Assembly: GCF_004919045.1 (NCBI RefSeq)
Contig: NZ_SWDW01000003.1
Span: forward strand, 62,001 to 126,000
DNA length: 64,000 nt
DNA from: Sinomonas albida
GTDB taxonomy: Bacteria > Actinomycetota > Actinomycetes > Actinomycetales > Micrococcaceae
Direction of reading: 5' to 3'
Part shown: piece by piece, positions 8,228-16,369 of the stretch
How the letters are laid out: every line of letters begins with the position of its first letter
How positions within the stretch are numbered: the stretch's first letter is position 1
Notes under the pieces: generated by a model
Database searches by the model: none
The model's input: only the letters and a program-made list of their open reading frames with translations
What the model was told of the DNA's origin: nothing
Translations under genes and position numbers: made by a program

Positions 8228-8680
8228 TCAGCGGTGCAGCGAGATGGCCTTTCGCATGGCGGCTCGGGCGCGCTTGCGATCTCCCGAGGCGTCGTAGGCG
8301 AGGCCGAGGCGGTACCAGACGCGCCAGTCGTCGGGCGTCGCCTCGGCGTCGGCCTGATAGGCGGGGAACTCGGCGTCGGCCGCGTCCCGGACGATCCGAC
8401 CGCCCGCGGTCCGCGGAAGGGTGTCCTCGGGAAGGCCGCCCTCGGCCTCGAGTTCGCGGCCGAGCCGCTCGAGCCCGGCCCCGAACATGAGCTCCCGCAC
8501 GAGTGCCCACGCCCCGATGATCGGCAGGACGAGGTAGGCGGCGCCGATCGCCTTCGCGATCGGCTGGGGGTCGGCGAGCAGGAGAACGGCCCTGTTGAAC
8601 GTCAGGACGAGGTAGAACACGAGGAGCAGCGCGATACCCGCCACCCAGAGCTTGGTCCGGTGGGACTTGATCCACTCCAC
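8228..8680 (-). CDS. Small membrane protein with TPR-like C-terminus
   Basis: 150 aa, GTG start. Two hydrophobic segments (about residues 12-30 and 45-62) are followed by a soluble region ending in a single TPR-like helix pair (DDWRVWYRLGLAYDASGDRKRARAAMRKAI). Its role is unknown. It starts 4 nt after the dapB stop, so it is co-transcribed with dapB; this neighbour is common in Arthrobacter-like genomes. The 200 bp downstream, up to the lipoprotein gene start, shows no gene. Confidence 0.82.
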   Translation of the reverse strand: MEWIKSHRTKLWVAGIALLLVFYLVLTFNRAVLLLADPQPIAKAIGAAYLVLPIIGAWALVRELMFGAGLERLGRELEAEGGLPEDTLPRTAGGRIVRDAADAEFPAYQADAEATPDDWRVWYRLGLAYDASGDRKRARAAMRKAISLHR

Positions 8681-8684
8681 GCGC

Positions 8685-9443
8685 TCAGAGCCCCAGATCG
8701 AGATAGCCGTCGAGCCCGACGGTCAGGCCCGGATGCGTGGCAACGGACCGCAGGCCCAGGAGCACGCCCGGCATGAACGAGGCCCGGTCGAACGAATCGT
8801 GCCGAATCGTGAGCTGCTCCCCCGGCCCGCCGAGCAGAACCTCCTGGTGCGCCACCAGCCCGCGCAGCCGCACCGCGTGGACGCGCACACCGTCGACGTC
8901 GGCGCCGCGCGCGCCGTCGAGCGTGGTCCGGGTCGCATCGGGCGACGGCGCGACGCCCGCCTCGGCGCGCGAGGCGGCGACAAGCTGGGCCGTGCGCACG
9001 GCCGTGCCGGAGGGGGCATCGACCTTGTCCGGATGATGCAGCTCGATGATCTCGACCGACTCGAAGTAGCGGGCGGCCTTGGCCGCGAACGCCGAGGCGA
9101 GCACGGAGCCCAGCGCGAAGTTGGGCGCGATCAGCACGCCGGTCTGGGGGTGCTCGGCCAGCAGGGCGCGGAGCGAGTCGAGCCGGTCGGTTGTCCATCC
9201 AGTCGTGCCGACCACGGCGTGCATCCCGTGTTCGACCGCGAAGCGCACGTTCGCCTCGGTGGAATCGGGAACGGTGAGGTCGACGACGTAGCGAGCTCCG
9301 GCGTCGACCATCGCGTCGAGCGAGTCGCCGCGCCCGAGCGCCGCCACGAGCTCCAGATCCGGCGCCGCCTCGACGGCCTTCACCGCCTCGGATCCCATGC
9401 GCCCGTTCGCGCCCAGCACTGCCACCGGAAGTCGTTCTGCCAT
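8685..9443 (-). CDS. dapB: 4-hydroxy-tetrahydrodipicolinate reductase
   Basis: Reduces hydroxy-tetrahydrodipicolinate with NAD(P)H, the step after DapA in the diaminopimelate/lysine pathway. The 252-aa protein has the Rossmann motif VLGANGRMG near residues 9-17, the catalytic His/Lys segment ELHHPDKVDAPSGTA and the GTTGW loop. It has the shorter actinobacterial length. The ATG follows TAGGCT by 6 nt without a Shine-Dalgarno. It heads a two-gene unit with the TPR-like membrane protein. Confidence 0.96.
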   Translation of the reverse strand: MAERLPVAVLGANGRMGSEAVKAVEAAPDLELVAALGRGDSLDAMVDAGARYVVDLTVPDSTEANVRFAVEHGMHAVVGTTGWTTDRLDSLRALLAEHPQTGVLIAPNFALGSVLASAFAAKAARYFESVEIIELHHPDKVDAPSGTAVRTAQLVAASRAEAGVAPSPDATRTTLDGARGADVDGVRVHAVRLRGLVAHQEVLLGGPGEQLTIRHDSFDRASFMPGVLLGLRSVATHPGLTVGLDGYLDLGL

Positions 9444-9449
9444 GCCAAA

Positions 9450-9455
9450 AGCCTA
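9450..9455 (-). promoter_or_regulatory. -10 box of dapB
   Basis: TAGGCT on the minus strand, 6 nt before the dapB ATG. Confidence 0.5.
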
Positions 9456-9493
9456 TCCGAGCGGAGCACCCGGAAAATCAGCCCAGACCGTCG

Positions 9494-9514
9494 GCCCAAA
9501 GCCCAAAGCCCAAA
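9494..9514. repeat. Three tandem copies of GCCCAAA
   Basis: A perfect 7-bp repeat, three units, directly after the moaE stop codon and upstream of the dapB promoter. No pairing into a hairpin is seen. It may simply be replication slippage. Confidence 0.8.
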
Positions 9515-9516
9515 GC

Positions 9517-9981
9517 TCAGCCGAGCGCGGCCACCCACTCCTTGCCGCCGTCGTGGAAGAACTGTTCCTTCCAGATGGGCACCTCAGCCTTCACGCGGTC
9601 CACGAGGTCCGCGCAGAGCCGGAACGCCTCGCCGCGATGCGCCGAGGAGACGGCGCACACGAACGCCACGTCGCCCACGCCGAGCTCGCCGACGCGGTGC
9701 GAGATCCAGACGCGCATGGCCCGTTCGGACGGACCGTAGCGCTCGAGGTGCTCGGCCACCACTGCGTCGACCACTCCACGCAGCGTCGCGCTCGCCGTCG
9801 GGTGCGCGGTGTAGGAGAGCCGCAGGACGCCGCGGCCCTCGTCGTGGTCCCGCACGATCCCCGCGAAAGAGACGACGGCGCCCGCGTCCCGCGCGTCGAC
9901 TGCCAGCCGCGCGGCGGCCTCGTCGAGCGGATCGGGCGTCACGTCCGCGTGGACGATCTCCACGCCCGGCTCAGTGCCCAT
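9517..9981 (-). CDS. moaE: Molybdopterin synthase catalytic subunit MoaE
   Basis: Large subunit of molybdopterin synthase; with thiocarboxylated MoaD it converts cyclic pyranopterin monophosphate to molybdopterin. 154 aa from the ATG at 9981, which has AGGGAAG just upstream. Family blocks: SFAGIVRDHD, HRVGELGVGDVAF, the SSAHRGEAF segment and the active-site lysines in DRVKAEVPIWKEQFF. The start overlaps the end of the mog/moaB gene by 11 nt. Last gene of the minus-strand Moco operon; its partner moaD lies in the divergent plus-strand unit. Confidence 0.95.
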   Translation of the reverse strand: MGTEPGVEIVHADVTPDPLDEAAARLAVDARDAGAVVSFAGIVRDHDEGRGVLRLSYTAHPTASATLRGVVDAVVAEHLERYGPSERAMRVWISHRVGELGVGDVAFVCAVSSAHRGEAFRLCADLVDRVKAEVPIWKEQFFHDGGKEWVAALG

Positions 9982-10444
9982 GACTTCCCTCCAGCTGGTC
10001 GCACAGGTGCCCGATGAGCGGATCGAGCACCGAGAGGCCATCCATCACGCCGGACGGCGAGCCCGGAAGGTTCACCACGAACGTCGTCCCGGAAACTCCC
10101 GCGTAGCCCCGGCTCAAAGCCGCGAGCGGAGTCTTCGCGGCGCCTGCACGCCGCAGTGCCTCCATGATCCCCGGCACCTCCCGTTCGAGGAGGGGCCGCG
10201 TCTGCTCAGGCGTCACGTCGTCCGGGCTCAGGCCCGTTCCGCCGCTGGTCACCACCACGGCCGGCGAGAGCGCCAGGAGCGCCCGAAGGGCCGCCCCCAC
10301 AGACGGGCCGTCCGGGACCACGGCAGCCGGGACGACGTCGAAGCCGTGCTCGGTGAGCCAGTCCGCGATGATGGGTGCGGAGCGGTCCTCGTACACGCCG
10401 GTGGCCGCGCGCGTCGACGCGATGACGATCCCCGCGCGGCGCAT
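9971..10444 (-). CDS. MogA/MoaB-family molybdopterin adenylyltransferase
   Basis: 157 aa. Members of this family adenylylate molybdopterin before metal insertion by MoeA. Seen: the MPT-binding motif TSGGTGLSPDDVTPE (about residues 66-80) and the PGSPSGVMDGL segment near residue 128. The ATG overlaps the moaC stop by one base, and the 3' end overlaps moaE, so the operon is translationally coupled. Sequence alone does not settle MogA versus MoaB naming. Confidence 0.92.
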   Translation of the reverse strand: MRRAGIVIASTRAATGVYEDRSAPIIADWLTEHGFDVVPAAVVPDGPSVGAALRALLALSPAVVVTSGGTGLSPDDVTPEQTRPLLEREVPGIMEALRRAGAAKTPLAALSRGYAGVSGTTFVVNLPGSPSGVMDGLSVLDPLIGHLCDQLEGSHGH

Positions 10445-10968
10445 CAGGGCGCCCCCACCGCGGGACCCGGCCGGTCGAGCGCCCAGTCGCCGCTCTTCCC
10501 GCCGCTCTTGGCGAGCACCTGCACGTCGGACACGATCGCGTGGTGGTCCACAGCTTTGATCATGTCGTAGACGCCGAGCGCCGCGATGGTCACCGCCGTG
10601 AGCGCCTCCATCTCGACGCCGGTGACGCCCCGGGTCTTCACCGTGGCGAGCACCCGGACCGACGCCTCGCTGAGCTCGAAATCCACCGTCACCTTCGAAA
10701 TGGGCAGTGGGTGGCACAGCGGAATGAGGTCTGGCGTCTTCTTGGCGGCCATGATCCCCGCGATGCGGGCCACGGCGAGCGCGTCCCCCTTCGGGAGCCC
10801 TCCCTCGCCGAGGAGGGCGAGGACCTCGGGGGTGGTCCGCAGGATGGCCTGGGCCGTGGCCTCGCGGCTCGTCTCGGGCTTCTGGCTGACGTCGACCATG
10901 TGTGCGCTGCCGTCGGCCCGCACGTGGGTGAGGTGCGTCTGTGGCTGGGAGTCGTTCACAGGAGCCAT
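10444..10968 (-). CDS. moaC: Cyclic pyranopterin monophosphate synthase MoaC
   Basis: Acts after MoaA to form cyclic pyranopterin monophosphate from 3',8-cyclo-GTP. 174 aa. Diagnostic blocks are GGLPKGD (residues 56-62), [15 protein letters not shown] (76-90), the [12 protein letters not shown] segment (114-125) and DMIKAVD (135-141, catalytic Asp/Lys). The ATG at 10968 lies inside the end of moeA, a 13-nt overlap. Confidence 0.96.
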   Translation of the reverse strand: MAPVNDSQPQTHLTHVRADGSAHMVDVSQKPETSREATAQAILRTTPEVLALLGEGGLPKGDALAVARIAGIMAAKKTPDLIPLCHPLPISKVTVDFELSEASVRVLATVKTRGVTGVEMEALTAVTIAALGVYDMIKAVDHHAIVSDVQVLAKSGGKSGDWALDRPGPAVGAP

Positions 10969-12173
10969 ACTTCCACGTCGTCTCCGGCGGCCAGCACCGT
11001 GACGTCCTCGGGGACGAGGACGAGGGCGTCCGACTCCGCGAGCGCCCCGAGCAGATGTGATCCCGGGCCTCCGACGAGGACGACGGCGCCGCCCTCCAGC
11101 CGCGCCCGGCGCACCTGGAGCTTGCCCGCGGGCGATTCGAGGGGCTGGGCGAGCGGGAGCGTGAGGCGGCGCCGCGCGGCGGGCACACCGAGCAGCTCCG
11201 CCAGGACCGGCCGCAGGAGCACCTCCCACGAGACCCAGCAGCTCACGGGGTTGCCGGGGAAGCCGAGGAACGGAACGCCGGCCACGGTCCCGATCCCCTG
11301 CGGCCCCCCTGGCTGCATCGCGAGGTGGGCGAAGACGACCGGATGCTCGGCGAGCGCGAGCTTCGTGGCCTCGAACGCGCCCTTCGACACCCCGCCCGTC
11401 GTGATGACGAGGTCGGCCCACGTCGCGGCATCGGCGAGCTCGGCGAGAAGCTCGCCGGGCTCATCGCTCCGGACCGTCGTGGCGGTTGCGTCGACGCCCG
11501 CCTCCCGCAGCGCCGCGGAAAGGAGCGTGGAGTTGGCATCGTGGATCTGCCCCGGCCTGAGCTCGGCCCCGGGGGCTGCGAGCTCGGCGCCGGTGCTCAC
11601 GAGCGCGACGCGCAGGGGGGCGCGGACCGCCACCTCGGCGAGGCCGAGGCCGGCCACGAGTCCCAGCTGGGTGGGCCCGAGGCGGGTTCCCGCGGCGAGG
11701 ACGACGGCGCCAGCCGCCACATCGCTCCCCGTCCGCCTCACGAACGTCCCCGGCTCGACGACGGGAAGCGTCACCGCCTCGACGTCCGCGAACCGGGGCG
11801 GCACGGCCCGCTCGACGGGGACGACGGCATCCGCCCCCTCCGGCACCATCGCGCCGGTCATGATCGGCGCCGCGTGCCCTGGCTCGAGGCGCGCGGGGAG
11901 GGCTCCGGCCGGGATGGGCGCCACCACCGCGAACTCGCGCCGCGCGCCGTCGTCGTCCGTCCCGCCCACGCGGCCCGCCAAGTCCGCCGCGCGCACAGCA
12001 AAGCCGTCCATCTGCGAGTTGTCGAACGGGGGAAGGCTCACGGGCGCCACGAGGTCCTCAGCGAGCGCCAGGCCCAAGGCCTCGTCAAGGGGGCGCCGCT
12101 CCGGCTCTCGGGTGGCGAGCGGCGCGAGGAGCGCGCGGATCGCCGATCGGTGTGCCGCGACGCTCGTCCCCAT
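10956..12173 (-). CDS. moeA: Molybdopterin molybdenumtransferase MoeA
   Basis: Inserts molybdate into adenylylated molybdopterin. The 405-aa protein shows the family order: domain I with [17 protein letters not shown]-type motif near residues 47-62, domain III with the MPT-binding TTGGVSKG and the LPGNPVS-like GFPGNPVS block, and a beta-barrel domain IV. It starts 3 nt after the stop of the molybdoenzyme gene and overlaps moaC, so all five minus-strand genes (molybdoenzyme, moeA, moaC, mog/moaB, moaE) form one operon. Confidence 0.95.
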   Translation of the reverse strand: MGTSVAAHRSAIRALLAPLATREPERRPLDEALGLALAEDLVAPVSLPPFDNSQMDGFAVRAADLAGRVGGTDDDGARREFAVVAPIPAGALPARLEPGHAAPIMTGAMVPEGADAVVPVERAVPPRFADVEAVTLPVVEPGTFVRRTGSDVAAGAVVLAAGTRLGPTQLGLVAGLGLAEVAVRAPLRVALVSTGAELAAPGAELRPGQIHDANSTLLSAALREAGVDATATTVRSDEPGELLAELADAATWADLVITTGGVSKGAFEATKLALAEHPVVFAHLAMQPGGPQGIGTVAGVPFLGFPGNPVSCWVSWEVLLRPVLAELLGVPAARRRLTLPLAQPLESPAGKLQVRRARLEGGAVVLVGGPGSHLLGALAESDALVLVPEDVTVLAAGDDVEVWLL

Positions 12174-12176
12174 GTA

Positions 12177-13760
12177 TCAGGCTCCTGCCTCGATCGTGAT
12201 GGTGTGGTATCCCGTGGCCCCGTTCGGCGGGGGCGGCGCGGCCTGTTGGACCTGGAGCGCGCCGGTGCCGTCCGTGGCCCGAACGCTCACCTGATGCCGC
12301 CCGGACGTGAGCTGCACCTTCGCTGACCATTGGTACCACGTGTCGCGGGAGATGCCGGTTCCGAGCGTCGCAGGCTGCCACACGCCCTCATCCACCCGGA
12401 CCTCGACCGCGGAGACGCCTCGATGCTGCGCCCACGCGACTCCGGCGAGCGTCACGGTGCCCACGCCTACGCGGGCCCCGTCGCGCGGCACATCGATGCG
12501 GGAGGACGTCTTGATGGGACCGTGGTCGGACCAGCCCCGCGTGCTCCAGTACGCCTGCTCCGCCGCGAACGTGGTGAGCTTGAGCTCCGTGACCCATTTG
12601 GTGGCGGACACGAAGCCGTACAGTCCCGGCACGATCATCCGCACCGGGAAGCCATGCTCGGGTGGGAGCGGCTCGCCATTCATGCCGATCGCGAGGATCG
12701 CGTCGACGCCCGGATCCATGAGGGTCTCGAGCGGGGTGCCAGCCGTGAAGCCGTCCACGCTCCGCGAGAGCACCATGTCAGCGCCGGACTTGGGACGAGC
12801 CTGCGCGAGGAGCTCGCGCACCGGCCAGCCGAGCCAGCGTGCGTTCCCGATGAGGTCTCCCCCGACCTCGTTCGAGACGCACGCGATCGTCACATAGCGC
12901 TCGATGAGCGGCTTGGCGAGGAGGTCCTGCCACGAAAGGGCCACCGGCTGCTCGACCATGCCGGTCACCTGCAGCCTCCAGCCGTCCGGATCGACGGACG
13001 GGACCACGAGAGCCGTGTCGATGCGGTAGAACGACGAATTCGGGGTCACGAGGGCGGTCACCCCGGCCACGCCGAGATCGGCGTTCGGGGGAATGCTCGG
13101 GGCGGACGACGACGGCGACGGGAGCCGCAGCGCCTCCCGCGCCGCGCTCGCAGCCAGGGTCGTCCCTCGGACGACGGCCGTGAACACGGCGCCCAAGGCC
13201 ACGACGATGGCGCTTCCGGCCATCGACCGGACGAAGCCGCGGCGCGAGAGGCCCGGCTCGGGCTCGATGACGCTCAGGCCCGAGCGGAGCCGGCCGATGA
13301 GCCAACGCACCATGGCCACCGCAACGATCGCCGCCACGACGGCGCACGCGAGCGCGAGCGGACTCACGAGGGAGCGCGACGCGACGGCGGCGATGCCCGC
13401 GACTCCGATGAGCGCAGCGAGGCCCACGCCCGTGCCGGGGCGCCTCAGCTCGAGCACCCCGGAGGCAGCCCCGAGGGCCACGAGCACGACGCCGATCGCG
13501 CTGACGAGGAACGTCTTGTCCCCTGTCCCGAACGTCTGGATGGCCCATTCCTTGGCCGCGGGCGGGGCGAAGTCGACCACCGCGCTCCCGACGGCGGCGA
13601 CCGGGCTGAGCGATGGGCTTGCAAGCCCGGCGAGGAGTTCGCCGGACAGGACTCCGGCGACGGCGGAGAGCACGCCGGCCGCTGCCGCCCACCAGTGTGG
13701 GTGCCGCGCGACGCGTGTTCCGGTGCCCGTGCTCAAACCTGTGCCTGTAGGCACTCCCAT
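12177..13760 (-). CDS. Membrane-anchored molybdopterin-dependent oxidoreductase (YedY/sulfite-oxidase fold)
   Basis: 527 aa. Four hydrophobic helices (about residues 25-46, 84-104, 112-128, 132-155) are followed by a twin-arginine motif SRRGFVRS at 172-179 and a fifth hydrophobic helix (181-198), then the Moco domain with the Mo-ligand Cys at C294 (TIACVSNEVGG) and a C-terminal Mo-co dimerisation domain. The layout matches dual Sec/Tat membrane proteins, with the enzyme domain outside the cell. Substrate unknown. ATG at 13760 follows TATTCT by 6 nt; a GTG two codons later has GGAGG at 7 nt and is an alternative start. First gene of the Moco operon, so the enzyme is made together with its cofactor pathway. 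Confidence 0.92.
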   Translation of the reverse strand: MGVPTGTGLSTGTGTRVARHPHWWAAAAGVLSAVAGVLSGELLAGLASPSLSPVAAVGSAVVDFAPPAAKEWAIQTFGTGDKTFLVSAIGVVLVALGAASGVLELRRPGTGVGLAALIGVAGIAAVASRSLVSPLALACAVVAAIVAVAMVRWLIGRLRSGLSVIEPEPGLSRRGFVRSMAGSAIVVALGAVFTAVVRGTTLAASAAREALRLPSPSSSAPSIPPNADLGVAGVTALVTPNSSFYRIDTALVVPSVDPDGWRLQVTGMVEQPVALSWQDLLAKPLIERYVTIACVSNEVGGDLIGNARWLGWPVRELLAQARPKSGADMVLSRSVDGFTAGTPLETLMDPGVDAILAIGMNGEPLPPEHGFPVRMIVPGLYGFVSATKWVTELKLTTFAAEQAYWSTRGWSDHGPIKTSSRIDVPRDGARVGVGTVTLAGVAWAQHRGVSAVEVRVDEGVWQPATLGTGISRDTWYQWSAKVQLTSGRHQVSVRATDGTGALQVQQAAPPPPNGATGYHTITIEAGA

Positions 13761-13766
13761 GCCTCC

Positions 13767-13772
13767 AGAATA
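13767..13772 (-). promoter_or_regulatory. -10 box of the Moco operon
   Basis: TATTCT on the minus strand, 6 nt before the ATG at 13760. It shares a 36-bp gap with the divergent moaA -10 box, so both promoters interlock. Confidence 0.55.
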
Positions 13773-13784
13773 GGTCCGTTGGCG

Positions 13785-13790
13785 TACCGT
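13785..13790 (+). promoter_or_regulatory. -10 box of moaA
   Basis: TACCGT, 6 nt before the moaA ATG at 13797. The -35 region would lie across the opposing promoter. Confidence 0.55.
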
Positions 13791-13796
13791 AGATCT

Positions 13797-14882
13797 ATGA
13801 CTGTCCCGCTCGGCATGCCGCAGCTGCAGGCGAGCCTGCGGGCCGTGGACCGTCCCGTGTTCGACGGACTGCGCGACCGCTACGGACGCGTCGCGACGGA
13901 TCTGCGGCTCTCGCTCACCGACAAGTGCAATCTGCGCTGCTCGTACTGCATGCCTGCGGACGGCCTTCCCTGGCTCGCGAAGGATGCGGTGCTCTCCGCC
14001 GAGGAGATCGTGCGCATCGTGGGGATCGGCGTGCGCGTGCTCGGCGTCCGCGAACTGCGCCTCACGGGCGGCGAGCCGCTGGTCCGGGCCGACGTCGTGG
14101 AGATTATCGCGGCCCTCCGCACCGCGAATCCCGAGCTCCCGATCGCTCTCACCACCAACGCCGTGGGACTCGACAAGAAGGCCGTCGCGCTCAAGGCCGC
14201 GGGCCTCACGCGCATCAACATCTCGCTCGACACGCTGCATCCCGAGACGTTCGAGCAGCTCGCCCGGCGCCCGTTCTTCGACCGCGTCCTCGCGGGCATC
14301 GAGGCTGCGGACGCGGCGGGCCTCGGCCCCATCAAGATCAACTCCGTGCTCATGCGCGGCATCAACGACGCCGACGCGCCCGACCTCCTCGCGTGGTGCC
14401 TCGAGCGCGACTACGAGCTGCGCTTCATCGAGCAGATGCCGCTCGACGCGGACCACGGCTGGACGCGCGAGGGCATGGTCACGGCGGGCGAGATCCGCGA
14501 GATGCTCGGTGAGCGCTTCAGGCTGTCCCCCGATCCGAGGGCGCGCGACGGCGCCCCGGCCGAGCGCTTCCAGGTGCGGGCCCGCGACGACGAGGCCGTC
14601 CTCGGCACGGTCGGCATCATCGCGTCCGTCACCGAGCCGTTCTGCGCAGACTGCAAGCGCACCCGCATCACGGCCGAAGGCAAGGTCATGAGCTGCCTCT
14701 TCTCGCACGAGGAGGTCGACTTGCGGGGACTGCTCCGTGCGGGTGCGAGCGACGACGAGGTCGCCTCGCTCTGGCAGGACGCGATGTGGCTCAAGCCCCG
14801 TGGCCACGGCATGGACCACACCGGACTCGGCGACGCGGACTTCGTGCAGCCGGACCGCTCGATGAGCGCGATCGGCGGCTGA
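13797..14882 (+). CDS. moaA: GTP 3',8-cyclase MoaA (radical SAM)
   Basis: First enzyme of molybdenum cofactor synthesis. 361 aa. The radical-SAM cluster motif is C44, C48, C51 (CNLRCSYC); the second Fe-S cluster ligands are in the C-terminal CADCKRTRITAEGKVMSCLF region. The C-terminal double glycine (IGG) needed for activity is present. The frame stays open far upstream, but homologues start at MTVP or nearby and the -10 box 6 nt before the ATG fixes the start. Followed 9 nt later by moaD. Confidence 0.96.
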   Translation: MTVPLGMPQLQASLRAVDRPVFDGLRDRYGRVATDLRLSLTDKCNLRCSYCMPADGLPWLAKDAVLSAEEIVRIVGIGVRVLGVRELRLTGGEPLVRADVVEIIAALRTANPELPIALTTNAVGLDKKAVALKAAGLTRINISLDTLHPETFEQLARRPFFDRVLAGIEAADAAGLGPIKINSVLMRGINDADAPDLLAWCLERDYELRFIEQMPLDADHGWTREGMVTAGEIREMLGERFRLSPDPRARDGAPAERFQVRARDDEAVLGTVGIIASVTEPFCADCKRTRITAEGKVMSCLFSHEEVDLRGLLRAGASDDEVASLWQDAMWLKPRGHGMDHTGLGDADFVQPDRSMSAIGG

Positions 14883-14891
14883 GGCTGCGCG

Positions 14892-15161
14892 ATGGTCATC
14901 ACCGTGCGGTACTACGCCGCTGCCCGAGCGGCTGCGGGCGTCGAAGCCGAGCCCCTCGAGGTGCCCGACGGCGGCACGCTCGCCTCCGCGCTCGAGGCCG
15001 TGCGCGCCGTCGTCCGCTCCCCGGAGCCGGGGGCGCCCCAGCTCGCCGACGTGCTGCGGCGCTGCTCCTTCCTGGTCAACGAGATCGCCGCGAAGGACCC
15101 GCTGCGCCCCCTCGCCCCGGGCGATCAGCTAGACGTGCTCCCGCCGTTCGCGGGCGGCTAG
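14892..15161 (+). CDS. moaD: Molybdopterin synthase sulfur carrier subunit MoaD
   Basis: 89-aa ubiquitin-fold sulfur carrier. The essential C-terminal Gly-Gly (PPFAGG) is present, together with VLPPFAGG, typical of MoaD. It donates sulfur as a C-terminal thiocarboxylate to the MoaE active site. Co-transcribed with moaA. The adenylating enzyme (MoeB) is not in this window. Confidence 0.93.
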   Translation: MVITVRYYAAARAAAGVEAEPLEVPDGGTLASALEAVRAVVRSPEPGAPQLADVLRRCSFLVNEIAAKDPLRPLAPGDQLDVLPPFAGG

Positions 15162-15262
15162 CGCGCCCTGGGACGCCGCCCCCGAACGTACGACTCTGGG
15201 ATGACGACACCCGCACACGCCCGGCGTAGCGTGGAGGGAGAGACTGTTCTGGAGGTCGTCAC

Positions 15263-16369
15263 ATGAAGCGTATCTGGACCCGCTGGCTGCCCGCGGCCGC
15301 CGTCCCTGCCGTCATCGCCGTCGGCGTGCTTGCTGCGGGAGCCGCCGCGGTGAGCCCGCCCCCTCCCGCGACGCCCGAGCAGGTGCTGGGCCTTGTCGCG
15401 TCCCACGCGGCGCGCCAATTCTCGGGAACCGTCGAGGAGAAGGCTGACCTCGGCCTGCCGTCGATTCCGTCCCAGGCGCTCGCCCCCGCGACGAAGAGCG
15501 CCACGCTCGGCTCCGAGGCCGCGCTTCTCGAACTGCTCACGACCGCGCACACGGCGCGCGTGTACGCGGACGGGCCGACGAAGCTCCGGGTCCAGGTCAT
15601 GGACCAGCTCGCCGAGCGCGACGCGATCCGCAACGGCAACGACGCCTGGACGTTCGACTCGAAGACCAACGAGGTCACGCACACGACGCTCCCGGCTGGC
15701 ACCGGGTCCGAGCCCAGCCCGACCGCGAAGGCTCCTGTCATGACGCCGGACCAGCTCGCGCAGCGCTTCCTCGCCGCCGCGGGCCCCAGCACGAACGTGA
15801 CGCTCGGCCAGTCCGCACCGGTGGCCGGCCATAGCGCGTACGCCCTCGTCCTCACGCCGAAGACGTCGGGCACGCTCGTGAGTTCGGTCCAGATCGCTGT
15901 CGAGGCGCAGACTGGGCTTCCGCTCTCGGTCGACGTGTACGCGAAGGGCCAGAAGGACCCGGCCTTCCACTCCGCGTTCACGAAGCTCGACCTGGGCGCC
16001 CCGGACGCGTCGGTCTTCGCGTTCACTCCCCCAGCCGGTGCGACCGTGAAGCAGCAGCCCGCGCCCACGCCGAAGGCTTCGGCCGGCACCATGCCGAAGT
16101 CTCCGTCAACCGCCTCGCCGAAGGCTTCGGCGGGCACCACGCCCAAGTCTCCGGAGAGCGCTCCCAGCTGGGACACGGTCCTCGTCGTGCCGGCCGCGAA
16201 GGTTCCTGCGGGGCTCCTGGACCAGCCACTGGTCAAGCAGCTCGCGACGCCGGTCGCCGGCGGGCGCCTGCTTTCGTCGTCGCTCGTGAACATCCTCATC
16301 ACCGATGACGGGCGCGTGCTCGCCGGAGCCGTCCCCGCCTCGACCCTCCTCGCCAAGGCGGCCCAGTGA
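15263..16369 (+). CDS. LolA-like secreted protein (DUF2092 type)
   Basis: 368 aa with a signal peptide (about residues 1-30, AVGVLAAGAAAVSPP). The body resembles LolA/RseB-like periplasmic domains (DUF2092: segments DAWTFDSKTNEV, YALVLTPKT, IAVEAQTGLPLSVDVYAKG, FTKLDLGAPDASVFAFTPPAGA). A Lys/Ala/Ser/Pro repeat segment (PKASAG twice) precedes a C-terminal domain. In other bacteria this fold binds lipoprotein acyl chains or lipids; here the ligand is unknown. ATG has GGAGG at 7 nt. Its stop overlaps the GTG of the ABC ATPase by 4 nt, so the three genes form an operon. Confidence 0.82.
   Translation: MKRIWTRWLPAAAVPAVIAVGVLAAGAAAVSPPPPATPEQVLGLVASHAARQFSGTVEEKADLGLPSIPSQALAPATKSATLGSEAALLELLTTAHTARVYADGPTKLRVQVMDQLAERDAIRNGNDAWTFDSKTNEVTHTTLPAGTGSEPSPTAKAPVMTPDQLAQRFLAAAGPSTNVTLGQSAPVAGHSAYALVLTPKTSGTLVSSVQIAVEAQTGLPLSVDVYAKGQKDPAFHSAFTKLDLGAPDASVFAFTPPAGATVKQQPAPTPKASAGTMPKSPSTASPKASAGTTPKSPESAPSWDTVLVVPAAKVPAGLLDQPLVKQLATPVAGGRLLSSSLVNILITDDGRVLAGAVPASTLLAKAAQ

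Noticed and set aside
12330-14882. Long N-terminal extension of MoaA
   Set aside because: The extension is antisense to the molybdoenzyme and has no homologous sequence; the -10 box at 13785-13790 puts the start at 13797.
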